Origin: Vampirovibrio sp.
GTDB taxonomy: Bacteria; Cyanobacteriota; Vampirovibrionia; Vampirovibrionales; Vampirovibrionaceae
Direction: 5' to 3'
Assembly (NCBI GenBank): GCA_019634025.1
Contig: JAHQWC010000055.1
Location: 1 to 50,024 of the forward strand
DNA: 50,024 nt
In this document: piece after piece, positions 39,976 through 48,576 of the stretch
Numbering within the stretch: position 1 is the first letter of the stretch
Layout: each line of letters opens with the position of its first letter
The notes under the pieces: model-generated
What the model was told of the DNA's origin: nothing
What the model saw: only the letters and a program-made list of their open reading frames with translations
Databases searched by the model: none
Position numbers and translations under genes: made by a program

Positions 39976-40659
39976 CTAGGAAAATAGTTTGAGCTGTAAC
40001 CGTTCTAAGACTGAAGGGGTCGAACTTTTGGGTAGCTTTGGCGTTTCAACTAAAGTTGGGTTCGCTGCTTTTACCTGAGCGTCTTCATCCACCTTCATCC
40101 GGTGGAACGCCTTAATGATCTTAGACTGCTGCTGATAGTTCGGCACAAACTGCGCCACCAAACCCCAAAAATGGCTGTCATGACTGGGTTCGTAAAAATG
40201 GGCCAGCTCATGGATAACCAAATACCGGAGCGCAGCCTCTGGTACGTCTGACAGACAGTATTTGGAAATCGTCATCACCCCCGTTTTTAAATTGACTTGG
40301 GCCAACCGAGTATAACGAGCCCGGCCAATCCGCACCCTTTTTAAAGGCGCCTTAAAGGTTTCTGCGTTGAGAGACGCAACATAATCCGATATTAGAGCAG
40401 GTGTGTTCAGCGTAACGGTTGATGCCTCGGGTAGATCCGACAACACGCTGGCCTCTTTTTCCACGTGTGCCCATACTCGTTGCACCAAGGTCTTGGTGGC
40501 ATCCACTTTCTCGGTTACCGGCCAACGCAGGGGAATACTGACATGGATTTCGCCATGTTTATGCCGGGCATTAGCCCGTCGCAGTTTGGGCTTCTCGGTA
40601 ATTTTAACCGCGAGAGGCCTTAGTTGCTCTTCCAGAGAGGTTCGCCAGTTCTTTTTCAA
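39976..40659 (-). CDS. YgjP/WLM-type zinc metallopeptidase
   Basis: A 227-residue protein with the zinc motif VIHELAHFYEPSHDSHFWGL (HExxH plus a downstream His), typical of YgjP-like M48-related peptidases often found beside housekeeping genes. No signal or membrane helix, so cytosolic. The start is a TTG at 40659, supported by AAGGGA eight bases upstream; it lies 56 bases inside ribF in another frame, a long overlap. Substrates of the family are poorly known. Confidence 0.85.
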   Translation of the reverse strand: MKKNWRTSLEEQLRPLAVKITEKPKLRRANARHKHGEIHVSIPLRWPVTEKVDATKTLVQRVWAHVEKEASVLSDLPEASTVTLNTPALISDYVASLNAETFKAPLKRVRIGRARYTRLAQVNLKTGVMTISKYCLSDVPEAALRYLVIHELAHFYEPSHDSHFWGLVAQFVPNYQQQSKIIKAFHRMKVDEDAQVKAANPTLVETPKLPKSSTPSVLERLQLKLFS

Positions 40660-41587
40660 AGTGTTGTTCCCTTACCACTGCAATATCCTGATGAATTTGC
40701 GCCACCAGGTCATCCACAGATGAAAATGTCTGCTCGTCACGGATTCGTTGGCAAAACCAAAATCGTAACGGCTCACCGTAAAAAGATTGTCCATGATAAT
40801 CCAGCACATGCACCTCTACCCTCGGAGACATCATCTCCCCAAAGGTCGGCGCCAGCCCTACATTGCACACGGCAGGATACACCGTGCCTTCCACCTCGGC
40901 AGCTCCACCGTAAGTGCCTTCACCGGGTAGCAGGCGTTGAGTATCCATTGCCAAGTTTGCTGTAGGAAACCCAATGGTTTGACCCCGCTGGGTTCCTTTT
41001 TCAACAATTCCTGAAACAGAATATGGCCTGCCCAGCAGTTGATTTGCCTGATCCAAATCTCCATACGCCAACAGTTTTCGAATAACGGTACTGCTCACAA
41101 TCTGCTCGTCTGCCCGCACCGGATCTATTACCTGAACATCTATCCCATGATCCTCACCAAAAGCCTTGAGAAGGCTTACATCTCCCTGACGGCCTTGGCC
41201 AAACCGATAATCATAGCCAACAGATACGCCTTTCACATGCAAGTAATCCTGCAAAATCCGAGTCATAAAATCCGCAGCAGGCAGCGTCATCAACGCTTCG
41301 TTAAATTCCAGAATCAACGCCTCATCAAACCCCATGGTTTTAAAGGTCTCTAAGCGCTCTTCCAACGTAGAAAGCAACCGGGTTGGCGTTTGAGATAGCA
41401 GGGTTTGGGGATGATTGGCAAACCCAAACACCACGCTCTTGGCATTCAACTCCTTGCTCTGGCGCAAAGCACCTTCCAAAATAATCCGGTGGCCCAGATG
41501 AATCCCGTCAAACATCCCCATGGCACATACAGACGGCTCGGATTGGGAATTCGGTAAAAATGGGTAAGCGGCTCGGATAATTTTCAT
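40604..41587 (-). CDS. ribF: Bifunctional riboflavin kinase / FAD synthetase
   Basis: Makes FMN from riboflavin and FAD from FMN. The N-terminal nucleotidyltransferase domain has GMFDGIHLGH (24-33) and a GYDYRFGQGRQGD motif. The C-terminal kinase domain has GRPYSVSGIVEKGTQRGQTI followed by GFPTANL. The length of 327 residues is normal. The ATG at 41587 abuts the open frame of the divergent methyltransferase. The metallopeptidase start overlaps its 3' end by 56 bases. Confidence 0.95.
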   Translation of the reverse strand: MKIIRAAYPFLPNSQSEPSVCAMGMFDGIHLGHRIILEGALRQSKELNAKSVVFGFANHPQTLLSQTPTRLLSTLEERLETFKTMGFDEALILEFNEALMTLPAADFMTRILQDYLHVKGVSVGYDYRFGQGRQGDVSLLKAFGEDHGIDVQVIDPVRADEQIVSSTVIRKLLAYGDLDQANQLLGRPYSVSGIVEKGTQRGQTIGFPTANLAMDTQRLLPGEGTYGGAAEVEGTVYPAVCNVGLAPTFGEMMSPRVEVHVLDYHGQSFYGEPLRFWFCQRIRDEQTFSSVDDLVAQIHQDIAVVREQHFEKELANLSGRATKASRG

Positions 41588-41729
41588 GATGATTTCAAAA
41601 CTAGATACAGATCAAAGCGTGGATTTGGTACCTATTATACTCTCAACCGCTGACTGTTCCAGTAAAAAGCCAAAATACATTACACAAGGGAAGTGGTCAG
41701 GCTCAAACGCCGTCTATGATGCAGTCATG

Positions 41730-42608
41730 AGCAAATCACCTAAGAAAAACCAGCCTGCTAACGCCCCACAGAAACCGCCTAAAACCCTTCCCTATAGTGA
41801 TATTGAGTTAAGTAACTGGCGGGATTACCCCGACGTAGAGACGGGATCCTTGTGGATGTTCAATAGTCGGGATCGCCAAAACGGTCACCAGTTGGATTAC
41901 CACGGCAATTGTGTGCCTCAAATACTTACCCAGCTGTTAACGCGCTACACCAAAAAAGACGACGTTGTTCTGGACCTGTTTTTAGGCTCCGGCACCTCAG
42001 CCATTGAAGCCGCCAATATGGGGCGTCGGGAGATTGGGGTAGAGCTGAAGCCTGAAATGGCAGAATATGTCAGAGAAAAGCTAAAAGAGCAGGGTAAAGA
42101 TGACTTGGTAGAAGTCATTAACGGGGATAGCGCCAATCACGGGTGGACCGGTAAGGCGATTCGGCGAAGTTTAAAAAAGTTCACACAAGATCAAGCCCAG
42201 TTTCTATTTTTACATCCACCCTACGCAGATATCATCAAATTCTCCGAAGCCGAAGCCGATCTGTCCAACACCGGATCGACTGAAGCCTTTTTAGACCAGT
42301 TTGAAGAGGTCTGCCGTCTGGGCTATGAATTTTTGGAACCAGGCCGCTACGCCGCCTTAGTGATTGGGGATAAATACACCGATGGAGAGTGGATTCCCTT
42401 GGGATTCTACTGCATGGATCGGATGAACCGGGCCGGATTCACCACCAAGTCCATTATCGTCAAAAACGTCTCCGGCAACGAAAAAGCCAAAGGCCGCACC
42501 AGTAACCTATGGCGCTACCGTGCCTTAGCCGGCGGGTTTTATATCTTTAAACATGAATACGTGATGATCTTTGAAAAACGTCCGAGTAAGCGGAAGTCTT
42601 CAAAGTAA
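41730..42608 (+). CDS. SAM-dependent DNA methyltransferase (N4/N6 type), solitary
   Basis: About 292 residues from the ATG at 41730. SAM motif I is DLFLGSGTSAIEA and motif IV is HPPY (LHPPYADIIKFS), a variant of the (D/N)PPY catalytic motif of N4-cytosine and N6-adenine methyltransferases. The order IV after I suits the beta/gamma type. An upstream ATG at 41586 would add 48 residues without resemblance to the family and overlap the ribF start. No restriction endonuclease or helicase gene is adjacent, so it is orphan. A TRM11-like RNA methyltransferase is an alternative. Confidence 0.8.
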   Translation, partial: SKSPKKNQPANAPQKPPKTLPYSDIELSNWRDYPDVETGSLWMFNSRDRQNGHQLDYHGNCVPQILTQLLTRYTKKDDVVLDLFLGSGTSAIEAANMGRREIGVELKPEMAEYVREKLKEQGKDDLVEVINGDSANHGWTGKAIRRSLKKFTQDQAQFLFLHPPYADIIKFSEAEADLSNTGSTEAFLDQFEEVCRLGYEFLEPGRYAALVIGDKYTDGEWIPLGFYCMDRMNRAGFTTKSIIVKNVSGNEKAKGRTSNLWRYRALAGGFYIFKHEYVMIFEKRPSKRKSSK

Positions 42609-42610
42609 AT

Positions 42611-42738
42611 CGTCATTGCGAGGACCAACGGGACGTGGCAATCTTGCTCCGGGACAAAGACAAGCTTTGCTCCCTTTGCACTAACGTGATCCCGCTACAA
42701 GATTGCCACGACTCGCTGCCACTCGTCTCGCAATGACG
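42611..42738. repeat. 128-nt inverted-repeat element (CGTCATTGCGAG type)
   Basis: Terminal inverted repeats CGTCATTGCGAG and GGCAATCTTG at 42611-42654 pair with CAAGATTGCC and CTCGCAATGACG at 42698-42738. This matches a palindromic repeat type known in many bacteria. It fills the gap between the methyltransferase stop and the stop of the small gene at 42739. Confidence 0.8.
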
Positions 42739-42963
42739 TTACTCCGTTGGCTGTACATCCGGCCCACTCACCGATGGCCCAATAGCCCTGGGGTTATCTG
42801 CACGCTTGAACGTGGGATCAAACATCACCACGCAGGTCACGGCAATGGCGCACAGGGTAACAAAGGTTAAAAACACCCCGGCATAGGTAATAATGGCAAA
42901 CCGGTTGGCGCGCTTGATCTCTGATTCCTTGTGGAATAATGCCGTATCGGAAGGGGCCGTCAT
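42739..42963 (-). CDS. Small single-pass membrane protein, unknown
   Basis: 74 residues: a charged start (SEIKRANR), one membrane helix (about 24-47: IITYAGVFLTFVTLCAIAVT) and a polar tail with Pro, Asp and Ser. The ribosome-binding site is weak. Its stop codon overlaps the end of the inverted-repeat element. It lies 83 bases upstream of nothing but intergenic sequence from queE, on the same strand, so co-transcription is possible. Function unknown. Confidence 0.55.
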   Translation of the reverse strand: MTAPSDTALFHKESEIKRANRFAIITYAGVFLTFVTLCAIAVTCVVMFDPTFKRADNPRAIGPSVSGPDVQPTE

Positions 42964-43046
42964 ATAAACCTGTCTCTCTGGTTAGCCTAGGTAACAATGA
43001 CAAGATTATACCAAAACCCGAGTTCCAAAAGGATGGCAGAAATAGG

Positions 43047-43883
43047 TCATAACACATTCAGCATTTTGTGCGTCTGCGGAATCACCCGAACATCTTGAAA
43101 TACCTTTGTTAACAGGGTTTCAATCTCAACCATCCGACGATGATCCAGGGTAACGGTGTTATCCGTCAGGCAGGTTTCAGGCTGCAAAATAATCGGCGTC
43201 TTTCGATTGGTCACAATATCGGCCACCGTGTGAATTTCTTCATCAGTAGTGGTGGCGTTAAACACCAGTTTGATAAACACCTGTGTTTCGAGGCGGCTAG
43301 CCGCCAATTGATAGAACCGGCGGTGATCTTCTAGCCGTTGCGGCTCGCCGGTGGTGGAGGGAAGCTTAATATCCATTGCAATCATATCGGTATGATTCAG
43401 CACTGAGACTAGGTTTTCGGGTTGAGTTCCGCTAGTTTCGAGGTAGGTTTGGGTAAATCGCCGGACCTGGGGAAAGAGCTCTTTTAAAAACAGGTGATAC
43501 AACAGTGGTTCGCCGCCGGTAAAGCTAATGCTGTGGTGAGGGGCGGTTTGATATAAGTCGTTTAGAACCGTCAACAAGCTGTCTATTGAAAGTGGGTTTT
43601 CCAGATGCTTAAACTCAGAAGATCCAGGGTTTGTTTCAACCTGGCACTGTCCACTGGGAGTCGTCATGGGGGTATCGCAGTAGTGACACTTAAGGTGGCA
43701 ATGGGCAAACCGGATAAAGATTTGCCGTTTCCCCACGTACACGCCTTCTCCCTGGATAGAGGAGAACACTTCCTGCACCGGAGCTTCCAAAGGACGAAGG
43801 GCTTCAGGAGGGAGAGCAGAAGATGTGGGATCAGAGGAAACCATCAAACGGTACCAGAGTTGAGGGGTAGGGTGAGTATGCAT
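43047..43883 (-). CDS. queE: 7-carboxy-7-deazaguanine synthase QueE (radical SAM)
   Basis: Radical SAM ring contraction of 6-carboxytetrahydropterin to 7-carboxy-7-deazaguanine, one step before QueC. FSSIQGEGVYVGKRQIFIR (40-58) is the family signature and the cluster cysteines are in CHLKCHYC (Cys62, Cys66, Cys69), the CxxxCxxC form. FTGGEPLLY follows. 278 residues from the first ATG; a second ATG at codon 14 would fit equally and no ribosome-binding site decides. Cytosolic. Confidence 0.93.
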   Translation of the reverse strand: MHTHPTPQLWYRLMVSSDPTSSALPPEALRPLEAPVQEVFSSIQGEGVYVGKRQIFIRFAHCHLKCHYCDTPMTTPSGQCQVETNPGSSEFKHLENPLSIDSLLTVLNDLYQTAPHHSISFTGGEPLLYHLFLKELFPQVRRFTQTYLETSGTQPENLVSVLNHTDMIAMDIKLPSTTGEPQRLEDHRRFYQLAASRLETQVFIKLVFNATTTDEEIHTVADIVTNRKTPIILQPETCLTDNTVTLDHRRMVEIETLLTKVFQDVRVIPQTHKMLNVL

Positions 43884-44111
43884 ATGTTGCGAAGCAGGGG
43901 AATCCCACTACATTCATAATCGTATACCACAGTTCATGGGTGAAAGCATGCTCGGATGTTGAAGTCACCGGGTTTGTGGACAGGACCCTTTTTATACGAA
44001 GCACTAAAGGTTCTAGATTCTGTGCCGATAACTTGATTAATGGATTTTTTTCCAACTGCTGTGAGGAAGAAGCTTAATTAGGCTTTTCAATTAGACAAGC
44101 GAGACGATACG

Positions 44112-44441
44112 ATGGGTTTAGCTGCCAGCCAGGCAAGATTTTTACTGCTGACCGCCAGAAAAAGCGATTTGGAGCTTACCGGACAGCAAATTAACCAATC
44201 GCGGTTACAGATTGCCAACATTACCAACCAGTTGTTTACCGTTGCCTCTAACCTGGAGCCGGATTCGGCGGAGTCCATCCAGATTCAGCTCCGGATCAAC
44301 GCCCTGCAAAGTCTGGATCAAGGCTTGGAGCTACAACTCCGGCGGGTAGACTCTCAGCAGGAAGCGGTGCAGACCGAAATTGATGCGGTCCAAAAGGTTA
44401 TCAACAAAAACATCGATCTGACGTTTAAGACCTTCGCCTAA
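44112..44441 (+). CDS. Small helical protein of MGLAASQAR type, unknown
   Basis: 109 residues, almost all helical, with heptad-like patterns (TGQQINQSRLQIANITNQLF and QLRRVDSQQEAVQTEIDAVQ). The start MGLAASQARFLLLTARKSDL is a pattern I associate with short proteins of Vampirovibrionia, often without a known role. No signal, membrane helix or cysteine. It may form a coiled-coil dimer. GAGACG precedes the ATG weakly. A hairpin follows the stop at 44440. Confidence 0.75.
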   Translation: MGLAASQARFLLLTARKSDLELTGQQINQSRLQIANITNQLFTVASNLEPDSAESIQIQLRINALQSLDQGLELQLRRVDSQQEAVQTEIDAVQKVINKNIDLTFKTFA

Positions 44442-44457
44442 CACGCACCTGCGTGTT
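44440..44457. terminator. Hairpin after the MGLAASQAR gene
   Basis: AACACGCA/TGCGTGTT, 8 pairs with a 2-base loop, overlapping the stop codon; a second hairpin AGGGGC/GCCCCT (44463-44477) follows. No T run, so termination is uncertain. Confidence 0.4.
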
Positions 44458-44562
44458 CATCGAGGGGCTCTGCCCCTTCGGCAATAAGGGATCTTCTCAT
44501 TCTAATTACTATTTCTCAGCTGTTTCCTTCTTGCCTACCCCGGTTTCACCATGGCAATCAAT

Positions 44563-45003
44563 TTATGAGGCAGGCAAGAGCCTTGGCAGTTGTGACCATT
44601 CCCGATCTACCCAGGCAGCGGTGGACTGTGCCCATGACGTATGTCCGGCTTGCTGGAGAAACTCTTCTTCTTCCTCAATGAGTAAAAGCGCTCGGGTCAC
44701 TTTCACATACTCGGGGGATTCCAGCCGTTCCATGGTCACGGCCACATCCCCACAGTGGGTACAACACCGTGATGCCGGAACCACCCGACGCAAAAAATAC
44801 TGACCGTCCCGGATTTGATGACACCCACTGCACCGCAACCGCACCCAGGTCAACACCACCCCACGGCCACAATCCGGGCAAAATGCCTTGCCTTCGCATA
44901 AAGGGGTTTTAAAATGCCCGCACCCAAACAGGGGTTTTAAAACCTTTAAGGTATGGTCCAGCACCTGGGTAAACCTTTCTGTTTTGTAGACTACGTCGAA
45001 CAT
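44563..45003 (-). CDS. Zinc-ribbon protein, unknown
   Basis: 146 residues with three CxxC knuckles in a row: CPDC, CSGC and a CCTHC group, plus GCGH earlier, enough for one or two zinc ribbons. An acidic helix (LLLIEEEEEFLQQAGHTS) and a Trp-rich end follow. No signal or membrane helix. It diverges from comF, with 104 bases between starts. The name of a family is not clear to me; nucleic-acid binding is possible but unproven. Confidence 0.7.
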   Translation of the reverse strand: MFDVVYKTERFTQVLDHTLKVLKPLFGCGHFKTPLCEGKAFCPDCGRGVVLTWVRLRCSGCHQIRDGQYFLRRVVPASRCCTHCGDVAVTMERLESPEYVKVTRALLLIEEEEEFLQQAGHTSWAQSTAAWVDREWSQLPRLLPAS

Positions 45004-45078
45004 GAAAAAACGCTTTTCCTCTACTCACCGCTAAATCACTCTGTTTTTTCTCTATTCATACCGTATTGATGTTTGGGA

Positions 45079-45107
45079 CGAAAACAACATTTTGTTAAGA
45101 TTAAGCA
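45079..45107 (+). promoter_or_regulatory. Promoter of comF, close to the start codon
   Basis: -35 TTGGGA, 17-nt spacer, -10 TAAGAT, which ends six bases before the comF ATG at 45108. The transcript may begin at or next to the ATG. Both hexamers are four of six. Confidence 0.35.
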
Positions 45108-45821
45108 ATGATTGTTCTCTCAGGTGTTGTTGAAAAACTCAAACGTTCCCTGCAAAACGAAATGTGCAGCGGGTGCGGCGTTGCACTAAAGCCTCCGGCG
45201 CTATATTGCCCGCCATGCACCCAACGGTTTGGCATCCGAAAACCGGAGCCGTTATGTATATTGGGAGAAAGCCCAGTGTATACGGCCTGCCAATTTAACC
45301 TGCCCCTCAAAAAATGGCTGTATCCCTATAAGTTTGAACACCAAACCCACTATAAAGGGCCTTTGGCGGATTTATGGATTCAGTATTGGCAGAGCCTCTT
45401 GGAAAAACAGCCGACCCTCATAAAGCCACCGGTGTATGTCGTGCCCATTCCACCCCGTCAGAACAATCCACACCATCGTCCCCACTTAGGCCCTTTGGCC
45501 AAAACGTTTGCTGCCATGTTCGGGTACCCTTATGTACCCCACGGTTTAGACTGGCAGCGGGAAACCGAAGCCCAACACACCTTAGCCCATAAACGGCAAC
45601 GGTGGCAAAATATGGCCGGCAGCTTGGCTACTGGGTATCCGGCAGGATTTAAACAAGATGAATTCTCGCCTACTATTTTGCTATTGGATGATATTAAGAC
45701 CACTGGCGCCACGTTGTTTGAGGCCACCCAAGCCTTTCAACGAAACCAAAGGTTCCAAGAGACAGGCGGAAAGTGTGTTGGCCTCACGCTATGTCATTTA
45801 CCCTTAGCGTTCCATAAATAA
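45108..45821 (+). CDS. comF: ComF-family phosphoribosyltransferase-like protein
   Basis: 237 residues. An N-terminal zinc finger (MCSGCGVALKPPALYCPPC) is followed by a type I phosphoribosyltransferase fold with the PRPP loop ILLLDDIKTTGATL and the AQHTLAHKRQRWQN region typical of ComF. The family is needed for DNA uptake in competent bacteria but is found widely, and its exact activity is unsettled. Cytosolic. No clear ribosome-binding site before the ATG, in line with a promoter that would give a very short leader. Confidence 0.9.
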   Translation: MIVLSGVVEKLKRSLQNEMCSGCGVALKPPALYCPPCTQRFGIRKPEPLCILGESPVYTACQFNLPLKKWLYPYKFEHQTHYKGPLADLWIQYWQSLLEKQPTLIKPPVYVVPIPPRQNNPHHRPHLGPLAKTFAAMFGYPYVPHGLDWQRETEAQHTLAHKRQRWQNMAGSLATGYPAGFKQDEFSPTILLLDDIKTTGATLFEATQAFQRNQRFQETGGKCVGLTLCHLPLAFHK

Positions 45822-45876
45822 TTCATATTTAGTTAATAACTCAAATTATTTCTCTCCTGGTTGTGTTATAACAATG

Positions 45877-45894
45877 AGACCTCCTCCGAGGTCT
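45877..45894 (+). promoter_or_regulatory. Hairpin in the hom leader
   Basis: AGACCTC-CTCC-GAGGTCT, 7 perfect pairs with a 4-base loop, 37 bases before the hom ATG. A TATAAC lies just upstream (45867-45872). No T run and no leader peptide with Thr or Met codons is evident, so attenuation is not supported; it may be an operator or a stability element. Confidence 0.35.
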
Positions 45895-45931
45895 ATTCCT
45901 CACCTGGTAAGAAAGCGATATAGGCGCGTCT

Positions 45932-47245
45932 ATGGAAACGATGCTCGATAAAAGCAACACAACCCCAACCACCGGTGTAAACACAGTTCACCTAGGCATG
46001 GTGGGTTTTGGCACCGTGGGAACCGGTGTGTACAAAGTATTGGAACGCCACCCGGAATTGGTGTTTGAGAAGATTGCCGTGCGCGATACTCAAAAAGCCC
46101 GGCAGGTTGAGGGATTGAATGCTGATTTGATTACCGCCGATCCCTTTGAGGTGGTGCGGGACGCTTCTGTTCAGGTGGTGATTGAGGTGATGGGCGGGGT
46201 GGATATCGCTAAGAATCTGATTACCGAAGCCTTACAAAACGGCAAGCATGTGATTACCGCCAACAAAGAATTGATTGCCAAGCACGGCGCAGAGTTGTTG
46301 GCATTGGCCAACAAAAAGAACGTCCGGCTGTTGTTTGAAGGCGCTGTGGCTGGGGGTATCCCCATTATTATGCCGCTGAAACTCTCTTTGGCCGCCAACC
46401 AGGTGGAAGTGATGGCCGGTATTTTGAACGGCACCACTAACTATATTTTGACCAAGATGAGCCAGGAAGGCTGGGATTTTGAAACCGCGCTAAAAACCGC
46501 CCAGGAAAAAGGGTTTGCTGAAGCCGATCCCACCAATGATGTGGATGGGTTTGATGCTGCGTACAAAATCGCCATTCTCTCTTCCATCGCCTTCAACCAA
46601 TCGGTAAACCCAGAGGATGTACATTGTGAAGGTATCCGCAGCATTACTGCTGAAGATATTCAAACCGCAGATAAGTTAGGGTACGTGATTAAGCTCATCG
46701 CCCTTGCGAAAAAGAGTGCTGACTCTAACCCAGATATCCGGGTGCATCCCATGTTGGTTTCCAAACATCATCCGTTGGCCAATGTGGAAAACGAATATAA
46801 CGCCCTGTGGGTGTTGGGCGATGCTGTGGGAGATGTGATGTTTTACGGCAAGGGCGCCGGAGAACTGCCCACCGCCAGCGCCGTATGCGCCGATATTTTG
46901 GCGGTATGCCGAGGCTTGCTAAAAGGCAACGATCCCATTCCTTCGATGACCTTTGAATACCAGGGATCCACCCCCCTTTCTTCTATTGAGAATACCACCA
47001 ACCGGTATTACATTCAGGTGAATACTGCCGATACCCCAGGGGTCATTGGGAACTTGGGCCAGGCCTGCGGCAAGCATGGCGTGAGTTTGGATTCGGTGAT
47101 GCAGCAGGGAACCCATGCAGATGGCAATGCCTGCATTGTACTGCTGACCCACGAGGTGACTGAAGGAGAGATGCAGGCCGCCTTAAAAGACATTGAAGCC
47201 CAGCCAACGACTCAGTCTATTGGCGCCATGATCCGGGTGCTGTAA
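45932..47245 (+). CDS. hom: Homoserine dehydrogenase
   Basis: NAD(P)H-dependent reduction of aspartate semialdehyde to homoserine, at the branch to threonine and methionine. The nucleotide-binding start is GMVGFGTVGTGVYKVL; the catalytic region includes NKELIAKHG, FEGAVAGGIPI and NGTTNYILTKM; GFAEADPTNDVDGFDAAYK is the family signature. The C-terminal ACT domain (IQVNTADTPGVIGNLGQACG) allows threonine feedback. 437 residues, normal. It is followed by thrC after 15 bases. Confidence 0.96.
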   Translation: METMLDKSNTTPTTGVNTVHLGMVGFGTVGTGVYKVLERHPELVFEKIAVRDTQKARQVEGLNADLITADPFEVVRDASVQVVIEVMGGVDIAKNLITEALQNGKHVITANKELIAKHGAELLALANKKNVRLLFEGAVAGGIPIIMPLKLSLAANQVEVMAGILNGTTNYILTKMSQEGWDFETALKTAQEKGFAEADPTNDVDGFDAAYKIAILSSIAFNQSVNPEDVHCEGIRSITAEDIQTADKLGYVIKLIALAKKSADSNPDIRVHPMLVSKHHPLANVENEYNALWVLGDAVGDVMFYGKGAGELPTASAVCADILAVCRGLLKGNDPIPSMTFEYQGSTPLSSIENTTNRYYIQVNTADTPGVIGNLGQACGKHGVSLDSVMQQGTHADGNACIVLLTHEVTEGEMQAALKDIEAQPTTQSIGAMIRVL

Positions 47246-47260
47246 GGGGTAACATAAGAT

Positions 47261-48328
47261 ATGGCAGGCATTCTGGAACGGTATCAAGATTTTTACCCCT
47301 TTGGGTCAGATTACCCTTTTGTCAGCCTGGAAGAAGGCAACACGCCGTTGATTCCGGCACCGGCGGTGGCGTGGCATTTGGGGGAAGCTTACAATTTGCC
47401 CGACGTGAAAGTCTTTTTGAAGTATGAAGGCTTAAATCCCACCGGTAGCTTTAAGGATCGGGGGATGACCTATGCGGTGAGCCAAGCCAAGGTAGACGGG
47501 GCCAAAGCCATTATCTGCGCCAGCACCGGCAACACCAGCGCAGCCGCAGCAGCCTACGGCACCCGGGCTGGGCTGAAAACCCTGGTAATTTTGCCGGAAG
47601 GCAAGGTGGCATTGGGCAAGATGTCGCAGGCTATTTTGTATGGCGCGGCCATTGTAGAGATTGCAGGTAACTTTGATCAGGCGCTGGATATTGTGCGGGC
47701 CCTTGGAGAGAGTGGGAAAGCCACCATTGTGAACTCTATTAACCCGTACCGTATTGACGGCCAGAAGACCGGGGCCTTTGAGATTTGTGACGTGCTGGGT
47801 AAAGCACCTGATTATCACTTTATACCTGTGGGCAACGCCGGAAACATTACCGCATACTGGAAAGGCTACAAAGAGTATGCTGAGCGCGGCATTGTGAGCA
47901 ACCGGCCTAAGATGTTTGGCTATGAAGCCGAAGGTTCGGCGGCCATTGTACAGGGCAAGAAGATTGAGAACCCGGAAACTCTGGCCACGGCTATTCGCAT
48001 TGGCAACCCGGCAAGCTGGGGTCCTGCCGAAGCGGCCCGGGATGAGTCTGGCGGGAAGATTGATTTTGTGACGGATGAAGACACTGTAAGCGCCTACCGG
48101 TTTTTGGCCGGACGCGAAGGCGTGTTTTGCGAGCCTGCCAGCGCGGCCAGTGTGGCCGGGTTGTTTAAGGCTGCCAGCCAGGGATTGGTGGAAGCAGGAT
48201 CGACGGTGGCCTGTGTGTTGACGGGGAACGGATTGAAGGATCCGGACAATGCCATTAAGCACGGCAACGCCCAGTTGGCCAAGCTGCCCGCAGATGCCGG
48301 ACAGGTGGCCGAGTTTTTTGAGCTATAA
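47261..48328 (+). CDS. thrC: Threonine synthase
   Basis: PLP enzyme converting O-phosphohomoserine to threonine. The PLP lysine is in NPTGSFKDRGMTYA. SSTGNTSAAAAAYG (here CASTGNTSAAAAAYG) binds the phosphate and VGNAGNITAYWKGY is the PLP-phosphate loop. 355 residues, the shorter type of threonine synthase. Follows hom directly and should be co-transcribed. kinase thrB is not in the window. The GATC-rich tandem repeat begins eight bases after its stop. Confidence 0.96.
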   Translation: MAGILERYQDFYPFGSDYPFVSLEEGNTPLIPAPAVAWHLGEAYNLPDVKVFLKYEGLNPTGSFKDRGMTYAVSQAKVDGAKAIICASTGNTSAAAAAYGTRAGLKTLVILPEGKVALGKMSQAILYGAAIVEIAGNFDQALDIVRALGESGKATIVNSINPYRIDGQKTGAFEICDVLGKAPDYHFIPVGNAGNITAYWKGYKEYAERGIVSNRPKMFGYEAEGSAAIVQGKKIENPETLATAIRIGNPASWGPAEAARDESGGKIDFVTDEDTVSAYRFLAGREGVFCEPASAASVAGLFKAASQGLVEAGSTVACVLTGNGLKDPDNAIKHGNAQLAKLPADAGQVAEFFEL

Positions 48329-48335
48329 AAATTTA

Positions 48336-48420
48336 TTTGGGATCTTTGGGATCTGATTTAAATCTATTTTGGGATCTTTGGGATCCGATTTAAACCTTTT
48401 TTGGGATCTTTGGGATCTTT
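48336..48420. repeat. Three tandem GATC-rich repeat units of 32 bp
   Basis: TTTGGGATCTTTGGGATC starts at 48336, 48368 and 48400, an exact 32-bp period. The linkers are TGATTTAAATCTAT and CGATTTAAACCTTT. Each unit carries two GATC sites nine bases apart. The same motif occurs on the minus strand at 18629-18682. Confidence 0.85.
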
Positions 48421-48576
48421 TTGAGTGTTCTGTTGATGTTCCCTCCCTATCATTTTATTGGGCTTTTTATTTTAAAGGTAATGCGGTTGGGAAGGCTGTC
48501 AACGCATGGTATTCCTTTAATACGGTTGTTGTAGTATTAGGAGATCTGACTTCTCAAAGGTATTGAATTTTTCCTG

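Noticed and set aside
41586-42963. Restriction-modification system
   Set aside because: Only a methyltransferase is present; the neighbours are ribF, a repeat, a small membrane protein and queE.
45840-45931. Threonine attenuator before hom
   Set aside because: There is one 7-bp hairpin but no leader peptide with Thr or Ile codons, no alternative hairpin and no T run.
48336-48420. CRISPR array
   Set aside because: The units are directly adjacent with linkers that are similar to each other, not unique spacers, and no cas genes are present.
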